This document shows positions 35,854 through 46,700 of a DNA stretch of 64,000 bases, in pieces. Numbering within the stretch: the stretch's first letter is position 1; each line of letters starts with the position of its first letter. The position numbers and the translations under genes are program-made. Below the pieces are notes generated by a model that was not told where the DNA came from, did not search any database, and was given only the letters and a program-made list of their open reading frames with translations. The DNA is from JAOBAU01 sp034667465. GTDB lineage: Bacteria > Acidobacteriota > Thermoanaerobaculia > Gp7-AA8. The stretch lies in the NCBI GenBank assembly GCA_034667465.1, contig JAXDJV010000014.1, positions 1 to 64,000 of the forward strand, given 5' to 3'.

Positions 35854-37374
35854 ATGCGTCGAGCCGCCTGCATGCTCATGGTGTGGCTGGTCGCCGTCAT
35901 TGCTCTTGGCGAGACGGGCAAGCCGCGCACCGATGTCAACCTGCGCACCGCGCCGAACACGCGGAGGAGCAGAGTCATCGCCGTGTTGAGCACGGCCGAC
36001 ACCTTCGAGATCCTCGAGACGCGGCGCACGTGGTGTCGCGTGCGCGTGGCGGGCAGCAGCGCCGAGGGCTGGCTGGCGAAAAAATACGTCGAAATGATTC
36101 CCGCCGCGCCGCCGGCGCCCGCTCCCGTTGCCACTGAGGGTGGCGGCACGCTGGCCACTCTGCTCGTTCTCCTCTTGATCGGAGCGTTGCTGGGCGGTGT
36201 CGGCTACTCCGCCGGGCAACAGCCCGATTCCGCGACGAGCAAACGCTGGGCCGTTTTCATCGCCAGTTTCGCTCTGGGTACGTTCTACATCGGCTTCACG
36301 CTGCCGAAGGGATTGGCGACGCTCGGCGCCGAGCGGCAATGGCTGGCGGTCCAGCGCCTCGGCGAATGGAGCCTCGCATTTAATCAGCGACTGGCCGGCG
36401 CCATTCCCGACTTCTCCACGTTGATGCGTTACGTCGCGTGGGCGGTCGTGATCTACCTCGTCTCGCTGCTGATCCTCGGCGTGCACCACGGACAGCTGAA
36501 CCTGTTCGGATGGGGCGCGGCCACGCTCGCGTTTTCCGTGGCGATTCTGCACGTGCTGATCTGGGTGTCGTTCATCGTGGCGAAGATCGTAATGTTCGTC
36601 TTGTGGGTCTTCGGAGGGATCGCGCGGTTCTTCGGCGCCGTGCTCACGTGGATCCTCCAGGCCATCTTCGCGATTTTCGTGTGGATCTATGAGCTGCTCG
36701 CAAACTGGCTCGGCGCGTTCTGGTGGATCGTGCCCGTCGCAGGCGTCGTCGTGATGCTGGCGCTGATGCTGCGATCACGCACCAGCCCGAAAGACCTGCT
36801 CGCGCTCATCGGCCGCGTTCTGCTCGCGGGCGCGGCGGCGAGCGGAGTGTTGTTCGCGCTGATCCGGGCCTGGCGGTGGATCGAGCCGATTCTGGTCGCG
36901 CTCGCGACATTCCTGCGAGCGGTCGTGCTGTTCATCGTCGCTCTGATCGCGAAGCTTTTGCTGGGTGCGTTGTTGATCGTGGCAGTGGCGACGGTCGGAC
37001 AGTTGCTGCTCGATCAGATCAACGGCGCGCTCTCCGCGGGACGCCGTCGCTACGGCGTCATCATCGGAGCGGTCGCCATCGGCAGTTCCATCGCGGTCCT
37101 GCTCTTCATCAGCAACCTTTATGGTGTGACCGGATGGCTGCCATCCCAGGTGACGGAGTTTGCGACGCACTACCTCCACCAGCCGGCGCCGCTGCTCGAC
37201 GCGGTGATCGCGCTTGCAGTCGTCGCCCTGAGCGTCGTCGGCGTGTGGCGCAACATGCCGGCGATGGGCCAGGAGCCGACCCTGGCGGAGTTCGGCAAGT
37301 CGATGGTCTACGTCATCGCAGGCATCTGCGTGACCGGCGCGCTCGGCGCGATCGCGGGACAGACGGAGAGTTGA
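35854..37374 (+). CDS. Membrane protein with N-terminal SH3 domain
   Basis: The 506-residue protein has a signal-like N-terminus, a bacterial SH3 domain (VNLRTAPNTRRSRVIAVL and GWLAKKYV, about 25-85), a proline/alanine linker and then roughly ten membrane helices. SH3 domains of this type bind peptidoglycan or peptides. The hydrophobic part resembles no transporter family I can name. Neighbours give no hint. Confidence 0.65.
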   Translation: MRRAACMLMVWLVAVIALGETGKPRTDVNLRTAPNTRRSRVIAVLSTADTFEILETRRTWCRVRVAGSSAEGWLAKKYVEMIPAAPPAPAPVATEGGGTLATLLVLLLIGALLGGVGYSAGQQPDSATSKRWAVFIASFALGTFYIGFTLPKGLATLGAERQWLAVQRLGEWSLAFNQRLAGAIPDFSTLMRYVAWAVVIYLVSLLILGVHHGQLNLFGWGAATLAFSVAILHVLIWVSFIVAKIVMFVLWVFGGIARFFGAVLTWILQAIFAIFVWIYELLANWLGAFWWIVPVAGVVVMLALMLRSRTSPKDLLALIGRVLLAGAAASGVLFALIRAWRWIEPILVALATFLRAVVLFIVALIAKLLLGALLIVAVATVGQLLLDQINGALSAGRRRYGVIIGAVAIGSSIAVLLFISNLYGVTGWLPSQVTEFATHYLHQPAPLLDAVIALAVVALSVVGVWRNMPAMGQEPTLAEFGKSMVYVIAGICVTGALGAIAGQTES

Positions 37375-37454
37375 GGATCGTGAGAAACTCCGCGCGATGG
37401 TCCAGCATCGTTTTCCTTCGCCAATCGCGCGCGAATGGCTTTGGGACGCAGGAT

Positions 37455-37553
37455 GAGAATGGTCGAGAGCCTTTGCCTCGCCCTTGAATCGCTCAGCAGC
37501 CGGGTCACGGTCTCGCGCGAGGTGCCGATCATCTGCGCGACTTCCGGCCTAAA
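37455..37553 (-). pseudogene. Crp/Fnr helix-turn-helix fragment
   Basis: Minus-strand translation reads FRPEVAQMIGTSRETVTRLL, the recognition-helix region of Crp/Fnr regulators. The sensor domain is missing and the frame changes character after RLLSD. It is a gene remnant next to the tRNA-Glu. The rest of 37375-37576 shows nothing else. Confidence 0.6.
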
Positions 37554-37576
37554 TTACTGGAGCGGCAAGGGATAGT

Positions 37577-37652
37577 TGGTAGCGCATACGGGATTTGAAC
37601 CCGTGTTACCGCCGTGAGAGGGCGGCGTCCTGGACCCCTAGACGAATGCGCC
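37577..37652 (-). tRNA. tRNA-Glu (anticodon CTC)
   Basis: Seventy-six bases fold as a full cloverleaf: acceptor GGCGCAT with ATGCGCT, anticodon stem CCGCC/GGCGG around loop CTCTCAC (anticodon CTC), T arm ACGGGTTCAAATCCCGT, discriminator A and encoded CCA. This is the only complete tRNA gene seen in the window. Partial copies lie at 30891-30919 and 31582-31630. Confidence 0.95.
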
Positions 37653-37673
37653 GTGATGCGAGGGGAGGCGGAA

Positions 37674-37701
37674 GATACAACGGCGTCTCTTCCGCGGTCA
37701 A
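37674..37701 (-). promoter_or_regulatory. Promoter of tRNA-Glu
   Basis: On the minus strand TTGACC (37701-37696) and TGTATC (37679-37674) are 16 bases apart, about 22 bases upstream of the tRNA 5' end. Spacing and sequence fit a housekeeping promoter. Confidence 0.6.
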
Positions 37702-37842
37702 GGGCGGGTAACAGGGACGCGAGGGCGATATTCCGGGAAACGGGGTGGCGGGCGCGGCGTTAGTTATTGTCGACTTTTGGCGCGTGATCCTTTATCCTTC
37801 TCTGCGGTCCGGGTTTCTTAAATCCATCGGGAGTTCCTATTG

Positions 37843-40086
37843 ATGAGACGCGCTCGTCTGGTTGTCCTCTGTCTTTTCCTGGTGTCGTTGCCAGCGTTTG
37901 CTGACGACCTCACGTCACTCACTCAGTTCCGTACCGGGGTCTTCACCGACTCCATCGGTACGGCGAATCTCGTCGTGCGCGACGTGACGCGCGATGGCAT
38001 CCCTGACCTGGTTTCGTGCAGCGACGGCGCGGCCTTCGTGCTGACGCGCAGCGGCACGACGCTCACGCCGTCGTGGTTCAGCGAGCCGGTCGGCTGCTCC
38101 GCCGTGACGGTTGGCGATGCCACCGGCGACGGCTACTACGACGTCATCGTCGGCGCTTCCAACATCGTCAACGGTTACGCAACGGGCGGCTCGGTTGTCG
38201 TTTACGACCCTCTGACGCTCGGTCCTGCGAAAGCGCGCGTGGTCATCCCGGGCACGAACGCCATTACGGACATCGCGTATGGCGACGTCGACCGCGATGG
38301 GCGTCCGGAGATCATCGCCATCACCTCCGTCGACGCGTTCGTCTACGACGCCGCGACGCTGACGCTCGAATGGTCGGCCCTCGGCAAGGGCGGTTCGAAA
38401 GTCGCGCTCGGCGATCTCGAAGGCGACGGCGGCATTGAGATCGTCGTCAACGGAAGCTCCGGCCACGTCCTCGACGCGTACGCGCAGTACGAGAAATGGG
38501 GCTACGTCGGCGGGTTCGGCCGTTCGATGGCCGTCGGCGACGTCGATCAGGATGGGAAAGCGGAGATCGTCTTCATCCCGAACTCGCCGTCCGACACGGT
38601 GACGATCATCGAAGGCGACACGTTTCAGGTCTCGAACCTTGCGGTTGCATCGATCGACAAGATCGCGATTGCAGACGCCAACGCTGACGGAGTGCCTGAG
38701 CTCATCGTCGGCGGCCAATATTCAACGATCCGCGGGATCAGACGTTCGAACGCCCAGGTGATCTGGGCGATCAGCAATCCGAATTACTACACAAACGCGG
38801 TGACTGCCGGCGACCTGGACGGCGATGGTGCTCCGGAGGTGATCTGGGGGTCGTCGAGCGTCCTCTACACCGGCAGCGCGACCACGCAGACCGTCAAATG
38901 GCACAGCGCCGATCTCGACAACGATTTCGGCGGCGTCGTTGCCGACGTGGATGGCGACGGCAAGCTCGAGCTGGTCACAAAAACGACGTCAACCGAGAGC
39001 GGAAACTCGGGCGGGATCGTGCAGATCTTCGACCTGCAAACGCGTGCGTTGAAGTTTTCGATCGCGCCGCCGACCGGCTATTCGTCGCGAAGAATTCAGC
39101 GGATCGCTGTCGCGCAGATGGATGCCGACCCGGCGCTCGAGATCGTCATGCTCGCGCTCAATTCGTATGATCCTTACCTCTACGTCTTCGACGGCGTAAC
39201 CGGCGTGCTCGAATACCAGAGTCCTTACACTTCCTACTCGAGCGCGGGATTTTCGATGAACGCGCTGTGGGTCGGAAACGTCGACGGCGATGCGACGAAT
39301 GAGATCGTCGTCGGCACGACAGACCAGAAGGTCGAAGTGTTGAATGGTGCCAGCTCGTTCATTCAGTGGAGCTCGGTGGCGCTCGATGGCTACATCTACG
39401 ATCTCTCTGTCGCCGACGTCGATCACGACGGCACGCTGGAAGTCGTCGCGGCTACGTCCGGCGGTTTCTGGGTCTTCAATGCGTCGACCGGCGCGGTCCG
39501 CTCGCACATTACGCTCTCGAACGTCAACCATGTTGCGGCGACGTCCGAGGGTGGCGGTTACTTCGCCGTCAGCACGTCGAATGGTGTGCTGCGTCTGTAC
39601 TCGGGAACGTCGACGCTGAAGTGGGAATGCTCATCCTCGTACAGCCTCGCGCCTACCGCACTGAACTTCTACAAACTCGGTGGCGAGCTGCAGCTGGCTA
39701 CGGGCGACAACAGCGGCAATCTGCGGTTCTATCCGCTGACCGGTTCCGCTTGTCCGACTCCGCTGCTGCGCAACGTCAGCCGCGCGCAGATCAACAGCAT
39801 CGGCAGCTACGAGACGACCGGCGACACGAATCCCGAGATGCTGCTGTCGTACTCCTACTCGATCGAGCTCGTCTCCTATTCGCTCTCCCGCTACGCGCGT
39901 GGTGATTTCGACGGCGACGGTCTCGTGACCGACGCCGACATCGACGCGCTGGCACTCTATCTGTACGGCGGCGGCCCGGGCTCCGGTCCGGCGGCTGACG
40001 TCAACTCCGACGGCGCGGTTGCGCCCGACGATCTCTTCTACCTCATCAACTACAAGCGTGGGACCGGTCCCGCGCCGCTGCCGTAA
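37843..40086 (+). CDS. Secreted FG-GAP/VCBS-repeat protein with C-terminal dockerin
   Basis: GGGAG at 37829-37833 supports ATG 37843. The 747-residue protein has a signal peptide (LVVLCLFLVSLPAFAD) and many FG-GAP repeats with calcium-loop wording (DVTRDGIPDLV, DVDRDGRPEI, DVDQDGKAEIV), probably a beta-propeller. Its last 65 residues contain two EF-hand-like loops, GDFDGDGLVTDADI and ADVNSDGAVAPDDL, as in type I dockerins. Dockerins bind cohesins with calcium, and the next gene encodes a cohesin-like domain. A possible promoter is TTGTCG at 37767 with TTTATC at 37791. Confidence 0.8.
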   Translation: MRRARLVVLCLFLVSLPAFADDLTSLTQFRTGVFTDSIGTANLVVRDVTRDGIPDLVSCSDGAAFVLTRSGTTLTPSWFSEPVGCSAVTVGDATGDGYYDVIVGASNIVNGYATGGSVVVYDPLTLGPAKARVVIPGTNAITDIAYGDVDRDGRPEIIAITSVDAFVYDAATLTLEWSALGKGGSKVALGDLEGDGGIEIVVNGSSGHVLDAYAQYEKWGYVGGFGRSMAVGDVDQDGKAEIVFIPNSPSDTVTIIEGDTFQVSNLAVASIDKIAIADANADGVPELIVGGQYSTIRGIRRSNAQVIWAISNPNYYTNAVTAGDLDGDGAPEVIWGSSSVLYTGSATTQTVKWHSADLDNDFGGVVADVDGDGKLELVTKTTSTESGNSGGIVQIFDLQTRALKFSIAPPTGYSSRRIQRIAVAQMDADPALEIVMLALNSYDPYLYVFDGVTGVLEYQSPYTSYSSAGFSMNALWVGNVDGDATNEIVVGTTDQKVEVLNGASSFIQWSSVALDGYIYDLSVADVDHDGTLEVVAATSGGFWVFNASTGAVRSHITLSNVNHVAATSEGGGYFAVSTSNGVLRLYSGTSTLKWECSSSYSLAPTALNFYKLGGELQLATGDNSGNLRFYPLTGSACPTPLLRNVSRAQINSIGSYETTGDTNPEMLLSYSYSIELVSYSLSRYARGDFDGDGLVTDADIDALALYLYGGGPGSGPAADVNSDGAVAPDDLFYLINYKRGTGPAPLP

Positions 40087-40103
40087 GCGACGGGAACGAC
40101 ACC

Positions 40104-41561
40104 ATGAACAAATCCATCAAACTCTTTCGCAACGCGGTGATGTTCGCCGCCGCTTTCGTTGCTGTTCCGTCGTTTGCAGCGACAGACATCCTCTCGCTCG
40201 GCACGGTCAGCGCGATGCAGGGCACCACGGTCGTCGTCCCGGTCTACGTTCGCGACGCTTCCGGTACCACGCTCGGCGTCGATCAACCGGCCGCGTCACG
40301 CATTCAGGCTGTCGGTCTGCGCGTTTCATTTTCGCCATCGACGTCGGTGAAGAACGCGACCTTCCGGCGCGCAGGGATTGCGTCTGCGAAGACGCCGTTG
40401 TACGAACGCAGCATGCAGGCGCAGAACGGCGCGCCGACCGGATACGTCGCGTCGTTTGCGCAGTCGACGAATCCGCTCGCCTTCACGCTCAACGGCCCCT
40501 CCGGCGATGTGATCGGGGAGCTCGAGGTGACGCTTGCTCCGAACGCTCCCGCCGGCTTGCTGCAGATTCCGATCGACGCTTCCTCGGCGACGCTCTCGAA
40601 TCAGGGGGGCAGTCTGCTGGAGACGCCGGGCAACGGCAAGCTGACGATCTTTGCAGGCGGCATCAACGTGATGGTTCCGCACGTTCGCAGCGACTTCAAC
40701 GCTGACGGCCACTCCGACATCCTGCTGCAGAACACGAACACGAGCGCGGTCGCGGTCTGGCTGATGAACGACAACGCCATTCTCGAAGGGAAGGTCATCG
40801 CGACGCCCGGCGCCGAATGGCAGATTGTCGCCAGCGGCGATCTCGACGGCGACGGCAAGGCCGACGTCATCGCGAAGAACAACAACACCGGCGCGCTGGC
40901 CTTCTGGAAAATGAACGGCTCTGCGCTCGCGTCGATCGCCACGATCGCGACGCCGAGCATCGCGTGGCGCGTCGTCGGAACGCGCGACTTCAACCACGAC
41001 GGACGCGACGACCTCGTGCTGCAGAACGGCTCGACCGGAGCGGTCGCGGTGTGGCAGATGAACGGCGCCGCCGTGCAGTCGGGAGTCGTGGTCACGACCG
41101 ACACGGCCTCGCGCGCGGTTGCGCTCGGAAACTTCGGCGGCGACGCGATCGTCTTCGAATCGACGACCGATCAGTCGCTCTATCGCGCCGTTATCGTCAA
41201 CAACGCGGTCACGTCAACGAGCCCGATTGCCAACAGCGCCGGGATGAGCGTGATGATGGCCGGAGACTTCGACGGCGACGGCGATGATGATCTCGCCCTG
41301 CAGACCACCGCGACGCGGACGGTCACCGTGCAGCTCCTCGCCGCCGACGGATTCACGGTCACGAGCTCCGCGGCGATTGCGACGCCGGTCGCTGACTGGC
41401 GTGTGGTCGGCGGTGCCGATTACGACGGCAACGGCCGCGCCGATCTGCTGCTGCACAACGCGCCGACGAACGGCATCGCGCAGTGGCAGATGAACGGCGC
41501 GACGATCGCGAAGGGCTGGAACATCGGCACGATGCCGGGATGGAAACCGCTCGGCAATTAG
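40104..41561 (+). CDS. Secreted cohesin-like plus FG-GAP/VCBS-repeat protein
   Basis: This 485-residue protein starts 17 bases after the dockerin gene. After the signal peptide, residues about 28-185 look like a cohesin-type beta-sandwich (LSLGTVSAMQGTTVVVPVYV, IQAVGLRVSFSP, AGLLQIPIDAS). FG-GAP-type repeats follow (SDFNADGHSDILL, GDLDGDGKADVIAK, GDFDGDGDDDLAL), as in proteins that bind calcium and sugars or other ligands. The pairing with the neighbouring dockerin suggests the two assemble on the surface. The cohesin call rests on pattern only. Confidence 0.7.
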   Translation: MNKSIKLFRNAVMFAAAFVAVPSFAATDILSLGTVSAMQGTTVVVPVYVRDASGTTLGVDQPAASRIQAVGLRVSFSPSTSVKNATFRRAGIASAKTPLYERSMQAQNGAPTGYVASFAQSTNPLAFTLNGPSGDVIGELEVTLAPNAPAGLLQIPIDASSATLSNQGGSLLETPGNGKLTIFAGGINVMVPHVRSDFNADGHSDILLQNTNTSAVAVWLMNDNAILEGKVIATPGAEWQIVASGDLDGDGKADVIAKNNNTGALAFWKMNGSALASIATIATPSIAWRVVGTRDFNHDGRDDLVLQNGSTGAVAVWQMNGAAVQSGVVVTTDTASRAVALGNFGGDAIVFESTTDQSLYRAVIVNNAVTSTSPIANSAGMSVMMAGDFDGDGDDDLALQTTATRTVTVQLLAADGFTVTSSAAIATPVADWRVVGGADYDGNGRADLLLHNAPTNGIAQWQMNGATIAKGWNIGTMPGWKPLGN

Positions 41562-41582
41562 CCGGGCGGTTTCACCGCCAGA

Positions 41583-43670
41583 TCATTCGAGCCGGTGCAC
41601 GAGATGTCGTGTGCCGAGCTCGGATGTGTTTCCTTCGGGATCGATCGCCAGCACGGAGAACGACGTATCGAGCGGATCGGAGCGGAGGATTTTTCTCGCG
41701 TCCATCTCGATGAGGTTGCCGCGGTCGCGCGTGTCTTTCCACTCGCGCTGCTCCGGACGGACGACCGGAACGGTGAACGAGAACTTTCCGTCGGCGCCGA
41801 TCTTCATCGCGCCGGCAGGGCTGAACTCGCCGATCGACGGAAGGAGATTCTTCTGCGCGCCGGCGATCGTCTCGGTTCCATCGCTGGCGTCGCCCATGTG
41901 GATGCGCTCGACCTGGCTGGTGTTCTCGCGGATCTTCGTCGTCGCGTACGACTGATAGAGCTCGACCGCGGTGCCGGCGCAGCCGCGGCCACGAACGACG
42001 ATCACTTCTTTGCCGGCGGCATCGTGTTCGACTTCGACGCTCTCGATCTTCGGCGGTGCGACGCCGCTGTTCGCGGCGGCGTTGTTGCGGACGCAGTCAG
42101 CGCTCGACGCCATCAGCTTGCCGGCGGGGAGATTCGGATCGAGTGAGATCGGACGCCCGCCGTTTTCGTTGAAGTGCGAACCGGTGATGCGATTGCGCGC
42201 CGGAATCGCGGCGCCGGCGAAGGGGGCGGCGATGACGCCGCCGACGCGGTTCCACATCAGCTGATCGCGAATGATGACGTTGTCGGATGCGCCGGCGCCG
42301 AGGACGATGCCGGCGAGGTTGCCGCTCAGCGTCGTCGATTCGATGACGTTGTATTTCGCCGGCTGGTTCGCGCCGGGGAGACCGATGACGATGCCGGCGC
42401 CGAGGTTGGATTCGATGGCGCTGTTGCGAATCACCGAAGCGTTCGAGACGAGCGCGATCGCGCTGCCCGACGTCGCGCCACCGCAGCCGGTGACGTGAAT
42501 GCGATCGGCGTCGAGACGCGCGTCGGCTCCGACTGCGATGACGCCGGCGGTGCGTTGCCAGGCGACATAGACTTCGCGCAGCTTCGTCGTGCCGCGCTCG
42601 ATCTGGATGCCGGTCGCACCGAAGACGCTCGGAATGGCCGCGTCGGCGGTTGCGCCGACGATGGCGTGATCGATGAGCGAATCGCCGCGCGTGATGATCG
42701 AAGTCGTGGCGCCGTAAATCGCGACGTGGCGAATGGTGCAGCCGCCTTCGCACGTCAGCGTCGCTTCGGGCGCGGCGACGATCTCGAGCTCCGGCTTCAG
42801 CAGATCGGTGATGTCGGTGACGTTGCGAACGGCCGGGAGCTCGGTGCCGATCCGGCCGCGGCTGACGTTGAGCGGTGAGTTCGGCGCGACGAAGCTGTAC
42901 GCGGTGCCGTCGATCGTCGTGCCGCTTTCAATCAGCGCCGGCAGCGGACGCTGCACGCGCAGTGTCCACGACAGCGTCGGAACGGAGAGACCGGACGGAT
43001 CGGGAACCGACTTCGGTTGCGTCAGCGGAACGAAACGCATCACGTTCGCGCCGGCGATCGCATTCGCGTTCGCAAAGAACTGGCGCAGCGAGCCCTGGAT
43101 CGGTTTCGCATCGGCCGCCGAGTCGTCGAGCGAGGTGACGGCGTTGAAGCTGAAGGCGAAGTCGGCGTTCGTGAGCGGATCACCGGCGACGACGCGCACG
43201 ATGTGCTCGCTCGTCGCGGCCGAAACGGCGTCGTCGGATACGGAGCCGCGGCGTCCGCCGAAGCAGGCGCCGGCCTGGTTGCGCTCGACGGTCGTTCCAT
43301 CGCGCAGAGTGCAAAGCCCGCCGACCGGTGCGTATGTCTGTTCGGGCCATGCGCCGCCGTGCGCGATGCTTTTCGAATCGACGGCGACGAAGTAGGTACC
43401 GCTCTGCGTCGGATGAAACGCGTATGCGCCATCCGAAGACGTGTGCGCGGATGAAACGAGCGTGTCGTCGGCGGTCGGGCGACCATCGCCGCCATCTCTG
43501 AAGAGCTTTACCGTCGCCCCGTTCACCGGAACGAACCGCTGCGGCAATGCCAGCGCCTCGGCGTCATCAAAGACGTGTCCGGCGATCGTGTATGGCGGCG
43601 TCGCGGCCATCGCGACCGCGCAGGTGAGCAGGGCACAGGGAATCGTGAGCAGACTGCTGAGTCGTCGCAT
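41583..43670 (-). CDS. Secreted parallel beta-helix protein with SdrD/carboxypeptidase-like N-terminal domain
   Basis: ATG 43670 begins a signal peptide (LLTIPCALLTCAVAMAA); the longer open frame upstream is an antisense shadow of the next gene. Residues about 25-110 form a B-type repeat (IAGHVFDDAEAL, DGAYAFHPTQSGTYFVAVD). The central 250-550 region has right-handed beta-helix repeats (NSAIESNLGAGIVIG, NVIESTTLSGNLAGIVLG). Such proteins often act as adhesins or polysaccharide-binding factors. Total length is 695 residues. Confidence 0.72.
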   Translation of the reverse strand: MRRLSSLLTIPCALLTCAVAMAATPPYTIAGHVFDDAEALALPQRFVPVNGATVKLFRDGGDGRPTADDTLVSSAHTSSDGAYAFHPTQSGTYFVAVDSKSIAHGGAWPEQTYAPVGGLCTLRDGTTVERNQAGACFGGRRGSVSDDAVSAATSEHIVRVVAGDPLTNADFAFSFNAVTSLDDSAADAKPIQGSLRQFFANANAIAGANVMRFVPLTQPKSVPDPSGLSVPTLSWTLRVQRPLPALIESGTTIDGTAYSFVAPNSPLNVSRGRIGTELPAVRNVTDITDLLKPELEIVAAPEATLTCEGGCTIRHVAIYGATTSIITRGDSLIDHAIVGATADAAIPSVFGATGIQIERGTTKLREVYVAWQRTAGVIAVGADARLDADRIHVTGCGGATSGSAIALVSNASVIRNSAIESNLGAGIVIGLPGANQPAKYNVIESTTLSGNLAGIVLGAGASDNVIIRDQLMWNRVGGVIAAPFAGAAIPARNRITGSHFNENGGRPISLDPNLPAGKLMASSADCVRNNAAANSGVAPPKIESVEVEHDAAGKEVIVVRGRGCAGTAVELYQSYATTKIRENTSQVERIHMGDASDGTETIAGAQKNLLPSIGEFSPAGAMKIGADGKFSFTVPVVRPEQREWKDTRDRGNLIEMDARKILRSDPLDTSFSVLAIDPEGNTSELGTRHLVHRLE

Positions 43671-43692
43671 GCGGGCTCCTGGCTGGAAGGGT

Positions 43693-43725
43693 AGCAGGCG
43701 CGCCGCCGATTTCGGCGCGCCTGCT
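43693..43725. terminator. Strong hairpin between two secreted-protein genes
   Basis: AGCAGGCGCGCCG (43693-43705) pairs perfectly with 43713-43725 over 13 bases around a 7-base loop. It lies just after the stop of the C25 protein gene on the minus strand. No T tract follows, so it may stabilise mRNA ends rather than terminate by itself. Confidence 0.5.
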
Positions 43726-43732
43726 GAGAGAC

Positions 43733-46700
43733 TTACCTGAGAGTCATCGATGGATCGCCGAAGAAGATCCACGATTTGCGAACGTCGGGATCGCTCGCAG
43801 CCGACTTCGCGCCGCGCACGGCGTCGCCGAGCGCGACGTGCGGCGCGGCGAAGAGACGGCGGAAGAGCTCGCGATTCATGAGCGCCTGCTGATCGGGCTG
43901 CGTCAGCGACGACGACGCCCAGACCGCGATCGCGCCGCCATTCTGCGAACCGATCAGCGCTTCGGCGAGACTGCGCGTGTAGATGTCGTGGAAGTAACCG
44001 TTCAGGCAGCTCATCGAAACGACGAACGGCAGACGGGAACCGTTCTGCAGATTGTCGGCGGTGGCGCTGCCGAAAACTCCTTCGCTCCACATTTCAGCCG
44101 ATGCGTGACCGATGTAATCGACGATGAGCGAGCCGCGCATCATCGCGTTGACGAGATCGTCGTACGGCGTCGGCGTGCGCGCGAAGTCGATCGTGCTGCT
44201 CGTCATCGTTGGCGGCAGCAGCGCCGCGAGCGACGTCGTCACTTCAGCGAAGTCGTAGTCGGTCGGATGATCGGCGACGAGCACGGCGTCGTTGCTCCAC
44301 GTTCCGCTCGGCGTTCCGCGGCCGGTCAGTTTCGCGAAGTAGCGCGCTGCATCGGCGGCGGTGCGGACCGGCACGCGCCCGACCGCCATCTCGGCGATGC
44401 CGTCGTCGTTGAAGTCGGCGAACCAGTCGTCGGATGCGGTCTTGATCAGCGTCGTCGCGATGAGCTTCGTCGGAACGAAGTCGTACGCGCCGCTGTGCAG
44501 GTAGTTGCGCGGGTCGATGCTGGCGTCACCGACGAGCATCACGTAACGCGGCGCGGTCTTCCACTTCGCCGCGGTCGCGAGGAACGTGCGGATTGCCTTC
44601 GGAGAACGGATGCCGAATCCGAATTCGTCGTAGACGTCTTCAACGTCGACGACGACGGTCGCGGTCCCTTCGCGCTCGCGCACCGGCTGCAGCGTCGAAG
44701 CGGCTGCCATGAATGCGCTGTTGCTGATGATCACGAGGTCGGCGCCTTTCGCCGCGGAGAGCGTCGACGGGCGATTGGCCGCGAGCTCCGCCGGTGCGAG
44801 GACGCGCGACGGCTGGAAGACGAGCACGACGCGCGCGCCGCTGCCGGCGGGAGTGAACGTCGCGGCATAACCGCTTCCCTGCGGTGCGACGACCGTTTCG
44901 AGCTCGATCGGTGCAATGGAGTTGGTCACGTCGAGTGCGCGAACACCTGCGGCCGTGAAGCCGCCGACGGTGACCGCGCGTCCGCCCTGGAGCGTCGCTT
45001 CGAGCGCGCCGTCGTCAGCGCTGAGGAGATGTTGATACGTGAGCCGCGTCGAAGCGCCGACGCTGATGTCGGACCAGCCGCCGAGCGACTGCAGCGTGAG
45101 CGTGTTGGTGCCGGCGGCGAGCCACGATTGCGGGAAGTCGAACGTGAAGGTCTGCTGCTGCTGATCGGCGAACGTCGCCGTGCCGAGGTCGTGGCCGCCG
45201 AGCGAGACCGCAACGTTGTGCACGGCGGGATGCGTCGTTCCCTGCAGCGTCAGTTCCAGTCGCGCATTGCCGCCGAACGTCGGATCGAGATTGCCGACCG
45301 TCAGCGGTTGCGTCGCCGGGATCGGCATCACGATCGGTCCGAAGAAGTTGTCGCCTTCGCCGTTGTTCGTGATCGCCGCGACGAAGACCGCGCGATCTTT
45401 TCGCTCGTACGTGAACGCGATGCTGCCGGTCAGCGGATCGCCGCCTTTCGTTTTCGACGTGTCGATCCGTCCGCCGCCTTTGCTCTTCTCGAGTCGCAGC
45501 CAGTACGTGCGCACGCCGGTGGAGATGGCGTCGAGCGGCGTTGCATAGAACTCGATCGCGTCGGTCGCATCGAGCTTGCCGTCGCCACCATCGGAGACGA
45601 TGAGCGGCTGTTCGATGCCGCTGGTGTAGAGCGCGAGTCCGCGTGCGTCACTGCCCGGATCGAATCCTGCGGCAGTCATGGTGGCGCGCGTCAGGCGATA
45701 CCACCCTTCCTGCGTCGTGTAGATCTTCAATCCTGCATCGGCTGCGAGATCGCTCTGCGTTTTGAATTGTTTGTCGGTGACGTCTTCGGAGTACGTTCGA
45801 ACGACGCCGTAACCGGCGGGGGAGGCGACGACGCTGCCGCCGGCTCCGAGGCCGGGAAGCGGCGTCGCGTTCTCCGGCTCATCGACGTAGCCGCTGATCG
45901 GCGAGACCGGACCGTGCATCGTTTTCACGCCGCTGAGGTCGACGTCTTCGAGCCAGTACTGCGCGAAGACGCCGCTGTCGAGTTTGTCCTTCAGGCGATA
46001 TCCATGATCGGACTGACCATCGTGTTTCGCTGCGAGCAGCGCGGTGCCGGCGATCAGCTGTTCGTTGACCTGCGTACGAACGCCGCCGGTTTCGCGATAG
46101 ATGTTGAAGCCGAGGTTGTCGGCTTCGAAGCTCGTCTGCCACGAGATCATCACGTTCTTATTCGTTTGCTTCACGCTGAAGTCGCGGAGGCGAACGAGCG
46201 TGACGGAGAGCACGGTCGTCGTCGCGGTCGAGCTGTTGTTGGCGGCAACAGGATCGGTCTTCGTGCCGCTCACCGTCGCGGTATTCGTCAGCGTGCCGGC
46301 GACCTGCGTCTGGACGACGATCGAGATTGTCTCGGTCGCACGAATCGCCATCGTGCCGACGCTGCAGACAATCGTCGTCGTGCCCGCGCAGCTTCCGGCG
46401 CTCGGTGATGCGCGGATGAAGAAGACGTTGGCCGGCAGCGTGTCGCTGACCGTGACGCCGGTTGCGACTTCCGGTCCGTTGTTCACGACGGTGATGAGAT
46501 AGGTGACGAGCTGGCCGGCGCCGACCGGATCGGGCGAATCGGTCTTCGTGATACCGAGATCGGCTTCACCGTTTCCGCGCACGAGCGCGGTGTCGGTGGC
46601 GCTGTTGTTGGCCGCGATCGAATCGACGATGCCGCCGGTCGTGGCGATGTTGCACGTCTGCGAGATCGTCGTGCCGGGCGCGGTGCCGACGATGCTCTGG

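Noticed and set aside
43671..44090. Longer start for the beta-helix protein
   Set aside because: The signal peptide begins at 43670; upstream residues are an Arg-rich shadow of the C25 gene.
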